From: Fimiplasma intestinipullorum
Lineage (GTDB): Bacteria; Bacillota_I; Bacilli_A; Erysipelotrichales; Coprobacillaceae
DNA: 58,161 bases
Assembly: GCA_018715065.1 (NCBI GenBank)
Contig: DVMJ01000007.1
Coordinates: 1 to 58,161, forward strand
Direction of reading: 5' to 3'
Program-made: the position numbers and the translations under genes
Notes under the pieces: model-generated
What the model was told of the DNA's origin: nothing
Database searches by the model: none
What the model saw: the letters and a program-made list of their open reading frames with translations, nothing else
Shown: piece after piece, positions 24,489-33,653 of the stretch
How the letters are laid out: the number at the start of each line of letters is the position of its first letter
Numbering within the stretch: position 1 is the first letter of the stretch

Positions 24489-26229
24489 ACTGGGCAGCTG
24501 ATGCATTATTCTTCTTGACCAGCTTTTCATAAGAACCTGGTTTGATCTTTTCAATAATATCCACTGCTGTCGAGAGTGCTTTGGTGTATTCGCCGTTGCG
24601 ATACAACACTTCAGCTTTGGTCAGTTCTGTATTCACTTCCAAAAAGCTGGAGCGATAACGATTGCCATAGACAATGGCTTCCTCAACCATATCCGCTGTC
24701 ACGATCAGATTGTGAATATTGTTGTAGAGTTTATAAATAATATCCCGAGCCGTGTCTACCTGATTGGTCAGGTTTTCTAAGATGATCGGGCGGGATTTGC
24801 AAAGAAAACGAATTTCATTTGCTTTCTTATAAGAATCAGCAATGTAATCCTTATAAGATTCATTGATCATCGGCAATTGTTTATTTTTGATTTGTGATTT
24901 GATCTCAAGCAAGACAATATTGATATTTTCCAGTTCATCCAAAGCTCTCTTTTCCGTCAGATACATTTCATCTCGTTTCGCAAAAAAGACTTGCAGCTTC
25001 TTTTGGAAAGCTTCTCCCTGACTGTCGAGATCCTTTAGTTTTTCAACCACTTCCTGATAAGAGAATTCCTGAGAGTTGATTAAATCCTTTAAAGCAGCCA
25101 TTTGCTCAAGCATGCCTGCGAGCGCATGGGCTTCAGCAGTGATGTCCATGCCCTGATCCTCAATCACATAGAGCTTCTTCAACTTCTCTAATTCTTCGGT
25201 TGCATAGCTGTAATTCTGGTTCAGTTCATTGACCCGTTTAAAGATATCCTCATAAATCTTGTTGAATTCGTTTTGGGCAGCCTCTTCCAGTTCAAACTCA
25301 TCATTGAGCTTGGAAATTTCTTCAGTAATATGATTCAGGATCTCTCCAACTTCACTGATATCTAAATTCTGAATATCATCCAAAGCCTTCTGCAAATTAT
25401 CCTGCATTGCAATCACACGATTCTCAGCGTCGATACGAACCAACGAATATCCTTTGCTTTTCAGATCCAGAATACGTTTTTGAATCTTTTCTATTTCAGT
25501 TGGGATGTAACTGCTGGCAAGGGACAGATAAGTTGGCAAATCGCGAATATTAGCGCTTAAGAAGTCAATCTTCTGATCGATCAAATCGCATTGCTTCTTC
25601 GCTTCATCAAATCGCTGTGAATTCATCATGTCTTCTAAAGTGACGAAATCCTTGTCGATTTGTTCGTTCAGTTCAGAGATCCCTGGGATCGCATCATCAA
25701 GTTTATAACGGGAATTCTCGTAAGCCGCCTGCACATCGCGATACTTCTCTTTGACCCGAATGATCTGAAGTCTTTGTACATTCTCAATTTCTGTCACTTT
25801 TTCAATCTCTGCTAACAATTCCTTAGCATCTTTTTCAAACTGATCCATCAGATCATGAAGTTTGACAAGCTTACCTGAAACCTTATACATCTTACCGAAA
25901 TACAGTTTTTCGTCAATCTCATTTAAAAGCAATGAAATTTCATCTTTTTGTGTACTCACCAGCTGCGTATAGCGCGCTTCAAAAGCATTATATTGATCCA
26001 TCAGTTCAGGTGTATTCTTGGCAATATTCTGAACCCGGCCCAGACGATATTGAATCGGCAGGCTTTTGATGGCTGACAAACGATTTTCAATCGCCATGAT
26101 TTCTTTACGACGCTTCTTTAAACGATACGTGCGCCAGAAGATCAGACAGAGGATCACAATTACAAGAACGACTGCTCCGATAACCAGGTTACGTGTACCG
26201 ATTCGATTGATTAATTCTTCAAAATTCAT
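24487..26229 (-). CDS. ezrA: Septation ring formation regulator EzrA
   Basis: EzrA is a membrane-anchored spectrin-like regulator of FtsZ rings in Firmicutes. The 580-residue product has one N-terminal membrane helix (about 14-35), a basic juxtamembrane stretch, and long alpha-helical coiled coils to the end. The segments RNRLSAIKSLPIQ-like near residue 45 and FEARY fit EzrA. The frame can open at a GTG at 26238, but that codon is part of the GAGGTGA ribosome binding site for ATG 26229. Monocistronic with a terminator. Confidence 0.92.
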   Translation of the reverse strand: MNFEELINRIGTRNLVIGAVVLVIVILCLIFWRTYRLKKRRKEIMAIENRLSAIKSLPIQYRLGRVQNIAKNTPELMDQYNAFEARYTQLVSTQKDEISLLLNEIDEKLYFGKMYKVSGKLVKLHDLMDQFEKDAKELLAEIEKVTEIENVQRLQIIRVKEKYRDVQAAYENSRYKLDDAIPGISELNEQIDKDFVTLEDMMNSQRFDEAKKQCDLIDQKIDFLSANIRDLPTYLSLASSYIPTEIEKIQKRILDLKSKGYSLVRIDAENRVIAMQDNLQKALDDIQNLDISEVGEILNHITEEISKLNDEFELEEAAQNEFNKIYEDIFKRVNELNQNYSYATEELEKLKKLYVIEDQGMDITAEAHALAGMLEQMAALKDLINSQEFSYQEVVEKLKDLDSQGEAFQKKLQVFFAKRDEMYLTEKRALDELENINIVLLEIKSQIKNKQLPMINESYKDYIADSYKKANEIRFLCKSRPIILENLTNQVDTARDIIYKLYNNIHNLIVTADMVEEAIVYGNRYRSSFLEVNTELTKAEVLYRNGEYTKALSTAVDIIEKIKPGSYEKLVKKNNASAAQ

Positions 26230-26379
26230 CTTTTTCACCTCGACTATATCCTATATTGTAGCACATCTCCTAAGCTATTTCACTTACTTTTCAAAAAAAT
26301 GATGAATTTGTCTTTTTAAGAAAATCACATGCATTTTCAAAGTGAATCCATTATAATCAGTTTAAGGAGTGTGATTTAA

Positions 26380-28062
26380 ATGAAACAGACCCAATGGTGG
26401 AAAAAAAGCGTTGTCTACCAAATCTATCCACGCAGTTTTTGTGACAGCAACGGAGATGGTATCGGTGATTTAAAAGGAATCATCTCGAAGCTGGATTATC
26501 TGAAGACCTTAGGCGTCGATGTTCTCTGGCTCTGCCCAATCTATCAGTCGCCCAACGATGATAACGGCTACGACATCAGCGACTATCAGGCGATTATGAA
26601 AGAGTTTGGAACGATGGATGATTTTGATGAGCTGTTGGCCCAAAGCCACACCAGAGGATTACGAATCGTGATGGACCTGGTTGTTAATCACTCCAGTGAT
26701 GAACATCGCTGGTTTGTAGAAAGCCGACAGTCTAAAGACAACCCATATCGTGATTATTATATTTGGCAAGAAAGCAAAGCCGATGGTTCCCTCCCAAATA
26801 ACTGGGGATCCTGGTTTTCCGGACCTGCATGGGAATATGATTCGACCACAGATAGTTATTATCTGCACATTTTCTCCCGCAAACAGCCAGATCTCAACTG
26901 GGACAACCCGCGCTTACGCGATGAAATCTTTACGATGATGCGCTGGTGGCTGGATAAAGGTATCGATGGATTCCGGATGGATGTTATTAATCTCATTTCG
27001 AAGACGGAAGGACTGCCTGACGGTCCTATAGTCAATGGTTCAGGTGATCTTTCTCCGCTAGTCTGCAACGGACCGCACGTCCATGATTATCTCAAAGAAA
27101 TGAACGCTAAGGTTTTATCCCACTACGATATCATGACCGTTGGTGAAACCCCAAATGTTGATGTGGAAACTGCTCATCTTTACACCGATGAAGACAGACA
27201 TGAGCTCAACATGGTCTTCCAGTTCGAGCATATGGGAATCGATATGGGTCCTTATGGCAAATGGACTGATCGTCGTTTTGCTTTAAAAGACCTCAAAGAA
27301 GTGCTTTCCAAATGGCAGACCGGAATGGTCAGCTCCGGTTGGAATAGTCTCTACTGGAACAACCATGATCAGCCTAGAGTCATTTCTCGCTTTGGTTGTG
27401 ATAGCAAGCAATGGCGTGAAAAATCCGGTAAAATGCTCGCAACCCTTTTGCACATGATGAAAGGCACCCCGTATATTTATCAGGGGGAAGAGATCGGTAT
27501 GACCAATGTCGCTTTTGACAAGCTGGAGGATTATCGCGATATCGAAATCCTCAATGCCTATCATGATCTGGTCACAACCCGCCATCTTTTAAGTCATGAA
27601 GAAATGATGCGTGGGATTCATTCCAAAGGCCGTGATAACGCACGTACCCCAATGCAGTGGAACGATCAGCCGCAAGCCGGCTTTACGACCGGTACCCCAT
27701 GGATCAAAGTCAATCCAAACTATGTGGACATCAATGCCAAGAAAGCCTTAGCCAATACGCATTCCATCTTCTATTACTACCAGAAGCTCATTGCACTCAG
27801 AAAAAGCTATGACATCATCATTGACGGGGATTACCAGCTGCTGCTACCTGATGATGAACATCTTTTCGTTTATAAGAGATGTTTAGATAAACAGGAACTG
27901 CTGGTCATCTGCAACTTCACTGACCAGCCTCAAACAGTTTGCCTCAACGAAGAAATGGAAAACAGCATACTGCTGATCTCCAATGATGAACCGACTGCAT
28001 TTAGTAAAGAAATGACCTTGCGCCCTTATGAGGCCCGCGTCTATTATCAGAAAGCCAAGTAA
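26380..28062 (+). CDS. GH13 alpha-glucosidase (oligo-1,6-glucosidase type)
   Basis: A 560-residue cytoplasmic GH13 enzyme. The start WWKKSVVYQIYPRSF is the family signature. Catalytic residues are nucleophile Asp201 (GFRMDVINL), acid/base Glu256 (VGETPN) and Asp330 (NNHDQPRV). Valine after the nucleophile is usual in enzymes that split alpha-1,6 bonds, so isomaltose-type or oligo-1,6-glucosidase activity is favoured; trehalose-6-phosphate hydrolase is less likely. AAGGAG lies upstream of ATG. It is a single-gene unit with a clear terminator and no transporter nearby. Confidence 0.93.
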   Translation: MKQTQWWKKSVVYQIYPRSFCDSNGDGIGDLKGIISKLDYLKTLGVDVLWLCPIYQSPNDDNGYDISDYQAIMKEFGTMDDFDELLAQSHTRGLRIVMDLVVNHSSDEHRWFVESRQSKDNPYRDYYIWQESKADGSLPNNWGSWFSGPAWEYDSTTDSYYLHIFSRKQPDLNWDNPRLRDEIFTMMRWWLDKGIDGFRMDVINLISKTEGLPDGPIVNGSGDLSPLVCNGPHVHDYLKEMNAKVLSHYDIMTVGETPNVDVETAHLYTDEDRHELNMVFQFEHMGIDMGPYGKWTDRRFALKDLKEVLSKWQTGMVSSGWNSLYWNNHDQPRVISRFGCDSKQWREKSGKMLATLLHMMKGTPYIYQGEEIGMTNVAFDKLEDYRDIEILNAYHDLVTTRHLLSHEEMMRGIHSKGRDNARTPMQWNDQPQAGFTTGTPWIKVNPNYVDINAKKALANTHSIFYYYQKLIALRKSYDIIIDGDYQLLLPDDEHLFVYKRCLDKQELLVICNFTDQPQTVCLNEEMENSILLISNDEPTAFSKEMTLRPYEARVYYQKAK

Positions 28063-28083
28063 TCTAGGCGCTTCAACTCAAAA

Positions 28084-28120
28084 AGCAATTCCCGATCATA
28101 TCATCAGGAATTGCTTTTTT
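28084..28120 (+). terminator. Terminator of the GH13 gene
   Basis: AGCAATTCC (28084-28092) pairs with GGAATTGCT (28107-28115) over a 14-base loop and is followed by TTTTT. Confidence 0.85.
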
Positions 28121-28129
28121 CTTGCCTTC

Positions 28130-28969
28130 TTAAGACTTCCATTCAAAAACCGCTTTATCCAAATAAAACTTCGCGTGCGGCACGCGGTCCTTGGGATCTG
28201 GCAATTGCATATAATCTCCATAAATCTGTTTAAGGATCGTATCCGAATGATGAGGAACATAGAATTGTGTATCCTCAAAAGTGTGTAGCTGAAGCGGAAA
28301 AAGGTCTGAACGGCGCATACGCAAACGTTCCATATGTTCGATCCCTACCTGAACATAGGCACTTTTTTCGTCCTTTTTCAGCCGATCAGCCCGTTTGCGG
28401 TTATAGCGATAGATCCAGGCTGCCGGAATCGGTTTAAAAAGCAGCTGCAAGGCAATACGCAAGTATTTCTTGACCCCTTTCAACTGACTTGCATCGATCC
28501 GCATCTTCAGCGAACTGAGCATGCTGCAACGTTTCAGGGCTCGATTTAAATTGTCTTCATCGACGACGTCGTCCAAAACAAAAATGTCGATGAAGGCCCC
28601 CTGATGATAGAAACGATCCGGCTCCTCCAATAAAGTCGAATGCTGATCACGAACCTTATAAGGAACATGCAACAAACGAAAATGACGATCAGAAAGTGGT
28701 GTCTGTAAAAAGAAACGCTTCGGTAATTTTGTTTTAGCCAAAGCTTCAAAGCGTAAATAATCCTTACGCATCATAAAGATATCCATATCATCGTCCCACG
28801 GAATAAAGCCATCATGGCGAATGGCTCCTAAAAGGCTTCCATAGGCCAGACAATAAGGTATCTCATTTTCCTCTAAGAAAGCATGCAGATCCTTCATCAT
28901 ATCGGTCATGATATGCTGGATTGCTGGCAGGGAAATACTTTCATAAGCTTCCCATTGATGTTGTTTCAT
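28130..28969 (-). CDS. LicD family nucleotidyl/phosphotransferase
   Basis: A 279-residue LicD-family protein. The motif YGSLLGAIRHDGFIPWDDDMDIFM (about 43-66) is the nucleotidyltransferase-like active site. LicD proteins add phosphocholine or other phospho-groups to cell-surface glycans and teichoic acids. There is no other polysaccharide gene nearby, so the acceptor is unknown. Confidence 0.9.
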   Translation of the reverse strand: MKQHQWEAYESISLPAIQHIMTDMMKDLHAFLEENEIPYCLAYGSLLGAIRHDGFIPWDDDMDIFMMRKDYLRFEALAKTKLPKRFFLQTPLSDRHFRLLHVPYKVRDQHSTLLEEPDRFYHQGAFIDIFVLDDVVDEDNLNRALKRCSMLSSLKMRIDASQLKGVKKYLRIALQLLFKPIPAAWIYRYNRKRADRLKKDEKSAYVQVGIEHMERLRMRRSDLFPLQLHTFEDTQFYVPHHSDTILKQIYGDYMQLPDPKDRVPHAKFYLDKAVFEWKS

Positions 28970-29071
28970 ATTGACTCACCCGTCTCTATTATCCGGATTC
29001 ACACCCATAAAGTCAATCATTTTAGGAATAAAAATGGGATACTTTGTGGATATACTTGTTTTTATGTCAAA

Positions 29072-30340
29072 TTAAGTGTTTTCACGTGACATTTGACGAC
29101 TTTGCATATACTGATTGATCGTAGACTTTGGATCATTGAGAACCAGACGATAAGATTCCTCTCCTTCCTGGCGGATCCCCAAGAGATAAAACCAGTTAGA
29201 GGCCAGGCGCAACTGATCAGAGGCTGCCTCGCCAAAGATATGTACCTGATCCATGAGCGAGAGCGTTCCCAGTGGGGTTTCGATCTGCAGTTCAAGACGA
29301 TAGTTGCGATCGTTCACATAACCAAACATACCCGATGCCGTATTCATTGACCGACGTGTCACCAGCTCGACATAACGGATATCCCGATAATCTAAATGAC
29401 TCATCAGATCATCCTGTTGTCCCTTTTCCTGCGCTTTGACCCAAATATATCGTTCAGACAGGGTCAACGGCTCACAATAGTCCATTCCTTCGACATCAAG
29501 GCGAAAATAGTTACCAGTAAAATGTAAAGCATTTAAGAAGAAGATACGGTATAAAAGCACCGCAGCAAGCCCATAGACAAGCGTGATGACGCCCCATATC
29601 CAAAGCAAAAGCACAAAACGAACCAGGATCACAGCTAATAAGCACCAACCTGCCAAAAGGAAAAGAACGCTCTTCTTCTTCGCCTCTTTGATCTCACTGA
29701 CTGAAAAATGATCCCCCAATTCCAATGGCAGCACAAGCTGGACGGGTGATGGTGTGCCCATCTCGGTCAGCGAACGATGAGATATGAATTCTCTGTCATC
29801 AGGCATTCTCCAATGTCCATCCTGCGTCTTAGTAGCCCAAGCGAGATGAAATGAATGCTGATCATCCAGATGAAAAAAATCATGAGGCAAACGCCGCTGC
29901 AGCTGATGCATATCTGCTTTAAAGAAAAAAGTCCCCTTTTTTGTGACTGCCTTGACAGTCTCATCATCTTTCTTTTCAAAATAATAAACTTCATCTAAAA
30001 AAACATCGATACGTCCCACCTGACCAATATGGTACTGCATATAATAGTAGTCTAAAAATAATCGAAAAGCCTGTTCAAAAGTAGCCTTCAAGCGATTCCT
30101 ATCCAGCCAGGCTACCAGGCATAATTGGCAAAGCTGAACTTGTATCCGGCTTAGATGCGATTTTTCCGTAATGACCATCGTCATTACAGAGGGAGATAAT
30201 TGATTGAGAGATCGCTCATCAGCAATCACCAGATCAGGTTTCTCTGAGACATTCTGCCATTCCAGTGCATTTGCCTGACACAAACCATCGAGCCATTCAG
30301 CCAATACATCAGGTGTTTCGATCAATTGAATCCGTAACAT
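29072..30340 (-). CDS. LytTR-like / two-TM / PH-like protein of unknown function
   Basis: A 422-residue protein of unusual composition. Residues 1-100 look like a degenerate receiver-type fold (PDLVIADE, then VMTMVIT). Residues 105-170 resemble a LytTR DNA-binding domain (IDVFLDEVYYFEKKDDETV, then LQRRLPHDFFHLDDQHSFHL, where LytTR proteins read FFRIHRSYLVN). Two membrane helices follow (about 222-247 and 250-268), then a beta-rich C-terminal domain (about 270-422) that recalls bacterial PH domains. These assignments are by eye and weak individually. It stands alone. Confidence 0.6.
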   Translation of the reverse strand: MLRIQLIETPDVLAEWLDGLCQANALEWQNVSEKPDLVIADERSLNQLSPSVMTMVITEKSHLSRIQVQLCQLCLVAWLDRNRLKATFEQAFRLFLDYYYMQYHIGQVGRIDVFLDEVYYFEKKDDETVKAVTKKGTFFFKADMHQLQRRLPHDFFHLDDQHSFHLAWATKTQDGHWRMPDDREFISHRSLTEMGTPSPVQLVLPLELGDHFSVSEIKEAKKKSVLFLLAGWCLLAVILVRFVLLLWIWGVITLVYGLAAVLLYRIFFLNALHFTGNYFRLDVEGMDYCEPLTLSERYIWVKAQEKGQQDDLMSHLDYRDIRYVELVTRRSMNTASGMFGYVNDRNYRLELQIETPLGTLSLMDQVHIFGEAASDQLRLASNWFYLLGIRQEGEESYRLVLNDPKSTINQYMQSRQMSRENT

Positions 30341-30370
30341 CTATATCACCTCTATTTTCATTGTACGCAA

Positions 30371-30400
30371 AAACCAGTCTGAACTCAAGCAGACTGGCAT
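30371..30400 (-). terminator. Terminator after the methyltransferase gene
   Basis: CCAGTCTG (30374-30381) pairs with CAGACTGG (30390-30397). On the minus strand the stem is followed by TTTTTG. Confidence 0.8.
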
Positions 30401-30432
30401 CTATGACATGATTCTGGCACCTACAACTGACT

Positions 30433-31215
30433 TCAGACCAAACCGATATAGCAGGTATAGAGAATGCAACCTTCGATCGGTGTCGGAAGCACTTCAGCCA
30501 ACTGATGATAAAAAGAATCTAAAATGGCTTTTTCCTGACCGGACAACTGAGGCAGCAGCATTTGCACGGAACTTTTCGATAGTTCGCAATTCCATAAAGA
30601 CCTCGCCTCAAACAGGGCCCACTGGCTAAAATGAATCTCGCGCACAAAGCGAAAAACACGGCTTTGTTTCAATGAAGTCAGGTGTCCGGCTTTTGAATAA
30701 GGCGGTCTGGTATCCAAGCCTTCTCTTGTCAGCCAGATAGACAATTGCCTGCGCATCTTCTCCAGGATCAACTCTACTTTAGCCCCCAACATGAATTGCC
30801 AGTCATAGTCAACGACAAAGAGCGCCCCATCGGCTTTTAAAACACGACCAAACTCCTGCAAGGTCGCTTGGGGCTCCATCCAATGAAATGCCTGTGAAAC
30901 GATAATCCCATCTGCGCAATGGGAAGACAGCGGCAGAGCCTCACTGTTGCCTTCCATAAAACGCATCACATGATTGGTCTTTTTTTTCGCAATGGAAAGC
31001 ATCCGAACATTCGCGTCAATGCCAATGACCTCTTGCGCATGGGCAGCAAGCTGTTCAGTGGAAAGCCCCGTACCACATCCAACATCGACAAGCGTATGCA
31101 AAGAAGCCGGATGATAAAGGTGCATGATCTTGACAAACTGATCCCCTAATTTAGGCCGAGATGCTTCATAAATTGCTGCTCCGGCATCAAACCGTTCATA
31201 ATATGCCATGTTCAT
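30433..31215 (-). CDS. Class I SAM-dependent methyltransferase
   Basis: A 260-residue Methyltransf_11-type enzyme. The SAM-binding motif LVDVGCGTGLSTEQLA (motif I) is followed by EVIGIDANVRML and GIIVSQAFHWM. The substrate cannot be told. Its start overlaps the stop of the DegV gene by four bases, so the two are co-translated. AAGGA lies upstream. Confidence 0.85.
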   Translation of the reverse strand: MNMAYYERFDAGAAIYEASRPKLGDQFVKIMHLYHPASLHTLVDVGCGTGLSTEQLAAHAQEVIGIDANVRMLSIAKKKTNHVMRFMEGNSEALPLSSHCADGIIVSQAFHWMEPQATLQEFGRVLKADGALFVVDYDWQFMLGAKVELILEKMRRQLSIWLTREGLDTRPPYSKAGHLTSLKQSRVFRFVREIHFSQWALFEARSLWNCELSKSSVQMLLPQLSGQEKAILDSFYHQLAEVLPTPIEGCILYTCYIGLV

Positions 31216-32057
31216 GCGTCCTTATCAGCAATCCACTGGATGGCTAGACATCCTGGCCCGCCCTGTGTAATAAAGACAGGTGAGAGTTCTAAGACCTCAA
31301 TATGTAGATCAGGATAATGCTTCAAAAAGAGATCCTGAACCTTTTGAGCCTGAGCCGGAACACCGGCATGCGTAATATATAAGCGACAAGCCTCTGGATG
31401 CGTTTCCTGACTGAACACTTTCAGCACATTCTGAACGCCGCCCATGAACGTACGTGCAACAGAAAACTTTTCCAGGCGCATACCATCTTCTGTTTGCGTC
31501 ATTACTGGCTGAATCTTTAAGAGTCCGCCAAGCTTTGCCGCCAATGGTGTCAAACGTCCGCCTCTTTTCAAAAAATCAAAATCCTGCGGCAATAGAAATG
31601 AGCGCGTCGTATCCATCAGTATCATCAGCTGATTGATAATTTCAGAGGCACTGCAACCCTCTTTGGCCATCTGAACCGCTACATCCACTAAGTAACGATG
31701 CGGCCCGCAAAGTGTACGTGAGTTGATCACATGAATGTTAGTGCTATTGTCGAGTCCATCCTTAGCTCCTAAAGCAGACTGATACGTCCCGGATAATCCA
31801 TCGGCCATGCTGATTACTACGACCTCCTCGTCGGCATAGGCTTCATAAAGTTCCATCACCGCTCCGATGGCAGGCTGAGAACTGGAAGGCAAATGTCCCT
31901 GTTTGACCAGTTCTAAAAAATCAGCGGTGGAAATATCTGTATACTCCCGATAAGACTTACCATCCACATAAACATTTAAACACATTACATCAAAGCCTAA
32001 CTTCCGTCCCTCTTCAGGCGAATACAAACTAGAAGTATCCGTAATAATCTTTACCAT
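31212..32057 (-). CDS. DegV family fatty-acid-binding protein
   Basis: A 281-residue DegV protein. The start VKIITDTSSLYSPEEGRKLG and the motifs STADFLE, SSSQPAIGAVMELYE, ISMADGLSGTYQSA and DFLKRGGRL are typical. DegV proteins bind fatty acids; some act as FakB subunits that present fatty acids to FakA for phosphorylation. No fakA is nearby. A second DegV gene lies at 42.7 kb. It is coupled to a methyltransferase gene downstream. Confidence 0.92.
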   Translation of the reverse strand: MVKIITDTSSLYSPEEGRKLGFDVMCLNVYVDGKSYREYTDISTADFLELVKQGHLPSSSQPAIGAVMELYEAYADEEVVVISMADGLSGTYQSALGAKDGLDNSTNIHVINSRTLCGPHRYLVDVAVQMAKEGCSASEIINQLMILMDTTRSFLLPQDFDFLKRGGRLTPLAAKLGGLLKIQPVMTQTEDGMRLEKFSVARTFMGGVQNVLKVFSQETHPEACRLYITHAGVPAQAQKVQDLFLKHYPDLHIEVLELSPVFITQGGPGCLAIQWIADKDA

Positions 32058-32221
32058 CTTTTATTGCTCCTTACTCACAAATTTACGTCATGTAGTTTTT
32101 AAAACTATATATAGTATAACAAACCGCTTATAAGAAAACAACAAATTTTAGCGAATTAGGCGTTTAACCAGTCAATTCTTCAGTGCGAACATAGAATACG
32201 AATGTAAGGGAGGTGAAATCA

Positions 32222-32407
32222 ATGAACTGCGGTTACAATTTCTCTGGTTGTCAGATGCCAACCTATCTTCCAACCTACTGCATGACACCTTTTAATATGA
32301 ACAATTGTGGTGGATTTAACGGATTTGGCGGTGGTACCGGCTGGTTTGCCATTGTCTTAGTTGTCTTCTTATTATTGATCATCTGCGGCTGCACTAAAAT
32401 TTGCTAA
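32222..32407 (+). CDS. Small Gly/Cys-rich membrane protein (YjcZ-like)
   Basis: A 61-residue protein with a Cys-, Asn- and Gly-rich N-terminal half and a C-terminal membrane helix (WFAIVLVVFLLLIICGC). The form recalls the YjcZ/SscA sporulation peptides (Gly-rich, then hydrophobic tail), but the cysteine content is unusual. GGAGGTGA precedes ATG 32222; the upstream GTG is part of that site. It is followed at once by a strong terminator. Confidence 0.6.
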   Translation: MNCGYNFSGCQMPTYLPTYCMTPFNMNNCGGFNGFGGGTGWFAIVLVVFLLLIICGCTKIC

Positions 32408-32429
32408 GGGGTTTCCCCTTAGCTTTTTT
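32403..32429 (+). terminator. Terminator of the small membrane protein gene
   Basis: GCTAAGGGG (32403-32411) pairs with CCCCTTAGC (32415-32423) across a TTT loop, followed by TTTTTT. The stop codon lies in the stem. Confidence 0.95.
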
Positions 32430-32478
32430 CTTGGCATTTTGTCGGGGATTTGCTAAAATAAGGGATGGGGTGACATTT

Positions 32479-33045
32479 ATGCTATTAATGAAAGACATTA
32501 TTGACGATAAAAATCCTCTGATTAGAGAAACATCACAACCTGTATCCTTACCACTTGACGATCAAGATCGCCAGACATTGATGGATATGTTCGAATACTT
32601 AAAGCTCTCCCAGGATGATGAGCAAAGCGAAGCCTATGGTCTAAGACCAGGGGTAGGTTTGGCCGCTGTCCAAATCGGGGTACTGAAAAGAATGTGCGCG
32701 ATCCTGATCTATGATTATGATCAGGATGGAGAGATCGTTGGCCAAACAGCCTACGCACTGGTCAACCCGAAGATCATCTCTCATTCAGAGCGAATGGCTT
32801 ACTTAAAGGACGGCGAAGGGTGTCTGTCTGTAAATGATGATCATCAAGGATATGTTCCACGTTATGCGAAAGTGACCATCAAAGGATATGATGCACTCAC
32901 TGATCAAGAGGTGAAGATCGTTGCCAGAGGCTACGAAGCGATTGTTTTCCAGCATGAACTAGATCATTTTGATGGCATCATTTTCTATGATAAGATCGAT
33001 GCAGATGATCCATTTAAACCTATTCCTAATGCCATGGCAATCTAA
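32479..33045 (+). CDS. def: Peptide deformylase
   Basis: Removes the formyl group from nascent N-termini. The 188-residue product has all three family motifs: GVGLAAVQIG, EGCLSV with the metal-binding Cys, and QHELDHFDG with the HExxH site. The long insertions between motifs are typical of type 2 (Gram-positive) deformylases. ATG at 32479 follows GGGGTGA and gives the family N-terminus; the open frame upstream runs through the previous terminator. The stop codon touches the left inverted repeat of an insertion sequence. Confidence 0.96.
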   Translation: MLLMKDIIDDKNPLIRETSQPVSLPLDDQDRQTLMDMFEYLKLSQDDEQSEAYGLRPGVGLAAVQIGVLKRMCAILIYDYDQDGEIVGQTAYALVNPKIISHSERMAYLKDGEGCLSVNDDHQGYVPRYAKVTIKGYDALTDQEVKIVARGYEAIVFQHELDHFDGIIFYDKIDADDPFKPIPNAMAI

Positions 33046-33073
33046 AAAAGAGATACTCGGTGTCAATGTCATT
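33045..33073 (+). repeat. Left terminal inverted repeat of the IS
   Basis: It begins AAAAAGAGATAC and ends AATGTCATT. The mate is at 42139-42167 in opposite orientation, with four mismatches in 29 positions. Confidence 0.8.
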
Positions 33074-33095
33074 AAATTAAGGATTAGAATCAATC

Positions 33096-33208
33096 AAGTC
33101 TCTTCAGATAATACGCTGAGAGACTTTTTTATTATTTTCTTCAATTTTTATTGACAAATGGTCGGAATAGTGCGGCTATTAATGAATTTTTATGATTCAT
33201 TAATAGCC
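33096..33208 (+). terminator. Two hairpins guarding the transposase
   Basis: A terminator-like hairpin (AAGTCTC near 33098 pairing with GAGACTT near 33127, then T) is followed by a perfect 14-bp inverted repeat, 33174-33187 with 33195-33208, then CCTTTTT. Both lie between the left IS end and the transposase start. Such structures in IS4-type elements block transcription entering from outside. Confidence 0.6.
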
Positions 33209-33248
33209 CTTTTTAGTAGATGAGTTTTTTTAGAAAGCATCTATCATG

Positions 33249-33393
33249 ATGAATCAATCAAATTCTAGCATCTACTATTCACCAAGTAAAATTAAACAAA
33301 TTTTAGATAATACTATCGATTTGTCTCTTGAGGCTATTCAGAACTATTGCCTTGACCCTGTTTCCAATTTTACTCGCCTTCGCAAACTTCCGA
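33249..33393 (+). pseudogene. IS4-like transposase, N-terminal fragment
   Basis: About 48 codons of the transposase N-terminus, with the typical FTRLRKLPI segment (in this family, FxRxRKLPF). The frame is cut at the att-like core of the inserted element; the extra residues after LPI come from the element. The continuation resumes at about 40985. Confidence 0.7.
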
Positions 33394-33398
33394 TTGTA
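33388..33398 (+). other. attL core of the IME
   Basis: TTCCGATTGTA, matching the right-end TTCCGAATGTA at 10 of 11 positions. The surrounding bases (CGCAAAC here, CGGCAAA at the right end) extend the similarity. Confidence 0.65.
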
Positions 33399-33459
33399 AA
33401 TTCTCAATTTTATAGGTGCTTATCACACCTCTTTGAGTTTTAATAAAATCCTCCAAAAG

Positions 33460-33570
33460 CCTTGAAAATAAAGGATTTATCGCAATGTGTCCGCCTTATT
33501 CCTTTATATGATTTCACACGATGTTACCCTTGCTCTGATTACCCATAAGGGCAAAATCAAGGGCAGAAAA
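33460..33570 (+). repeat. IME left-end arm sites
   Basis: Two motifs, CCTTGAAAATAAAGGATT (33460-33477) and a longer one from TTACCCTTG to CAAGGGCAGAAAA (33524-33570), have close counterparts near the right end. Each is itself nearly palindromic. They are probably integrase/excisionase arm-binding sites. The rest of 33399-33653 holds no recognised gene. Confidence 0.6.
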
Positions 33571-33653
33571 AACTGATAAGAAGAATAAACATAAGTGTGG
33601 CAATCGGAGAACTGTGATGTATGTGCGAATATATTATACTGGAGGATTTCAGA

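Noticed and set aside
33540..33600. Possible short CRISPR-like repeats at the IME left end
   Set aside because: Only two related motifs exist per end, with no regular spacing or spacers; they fit integrase arm sites.
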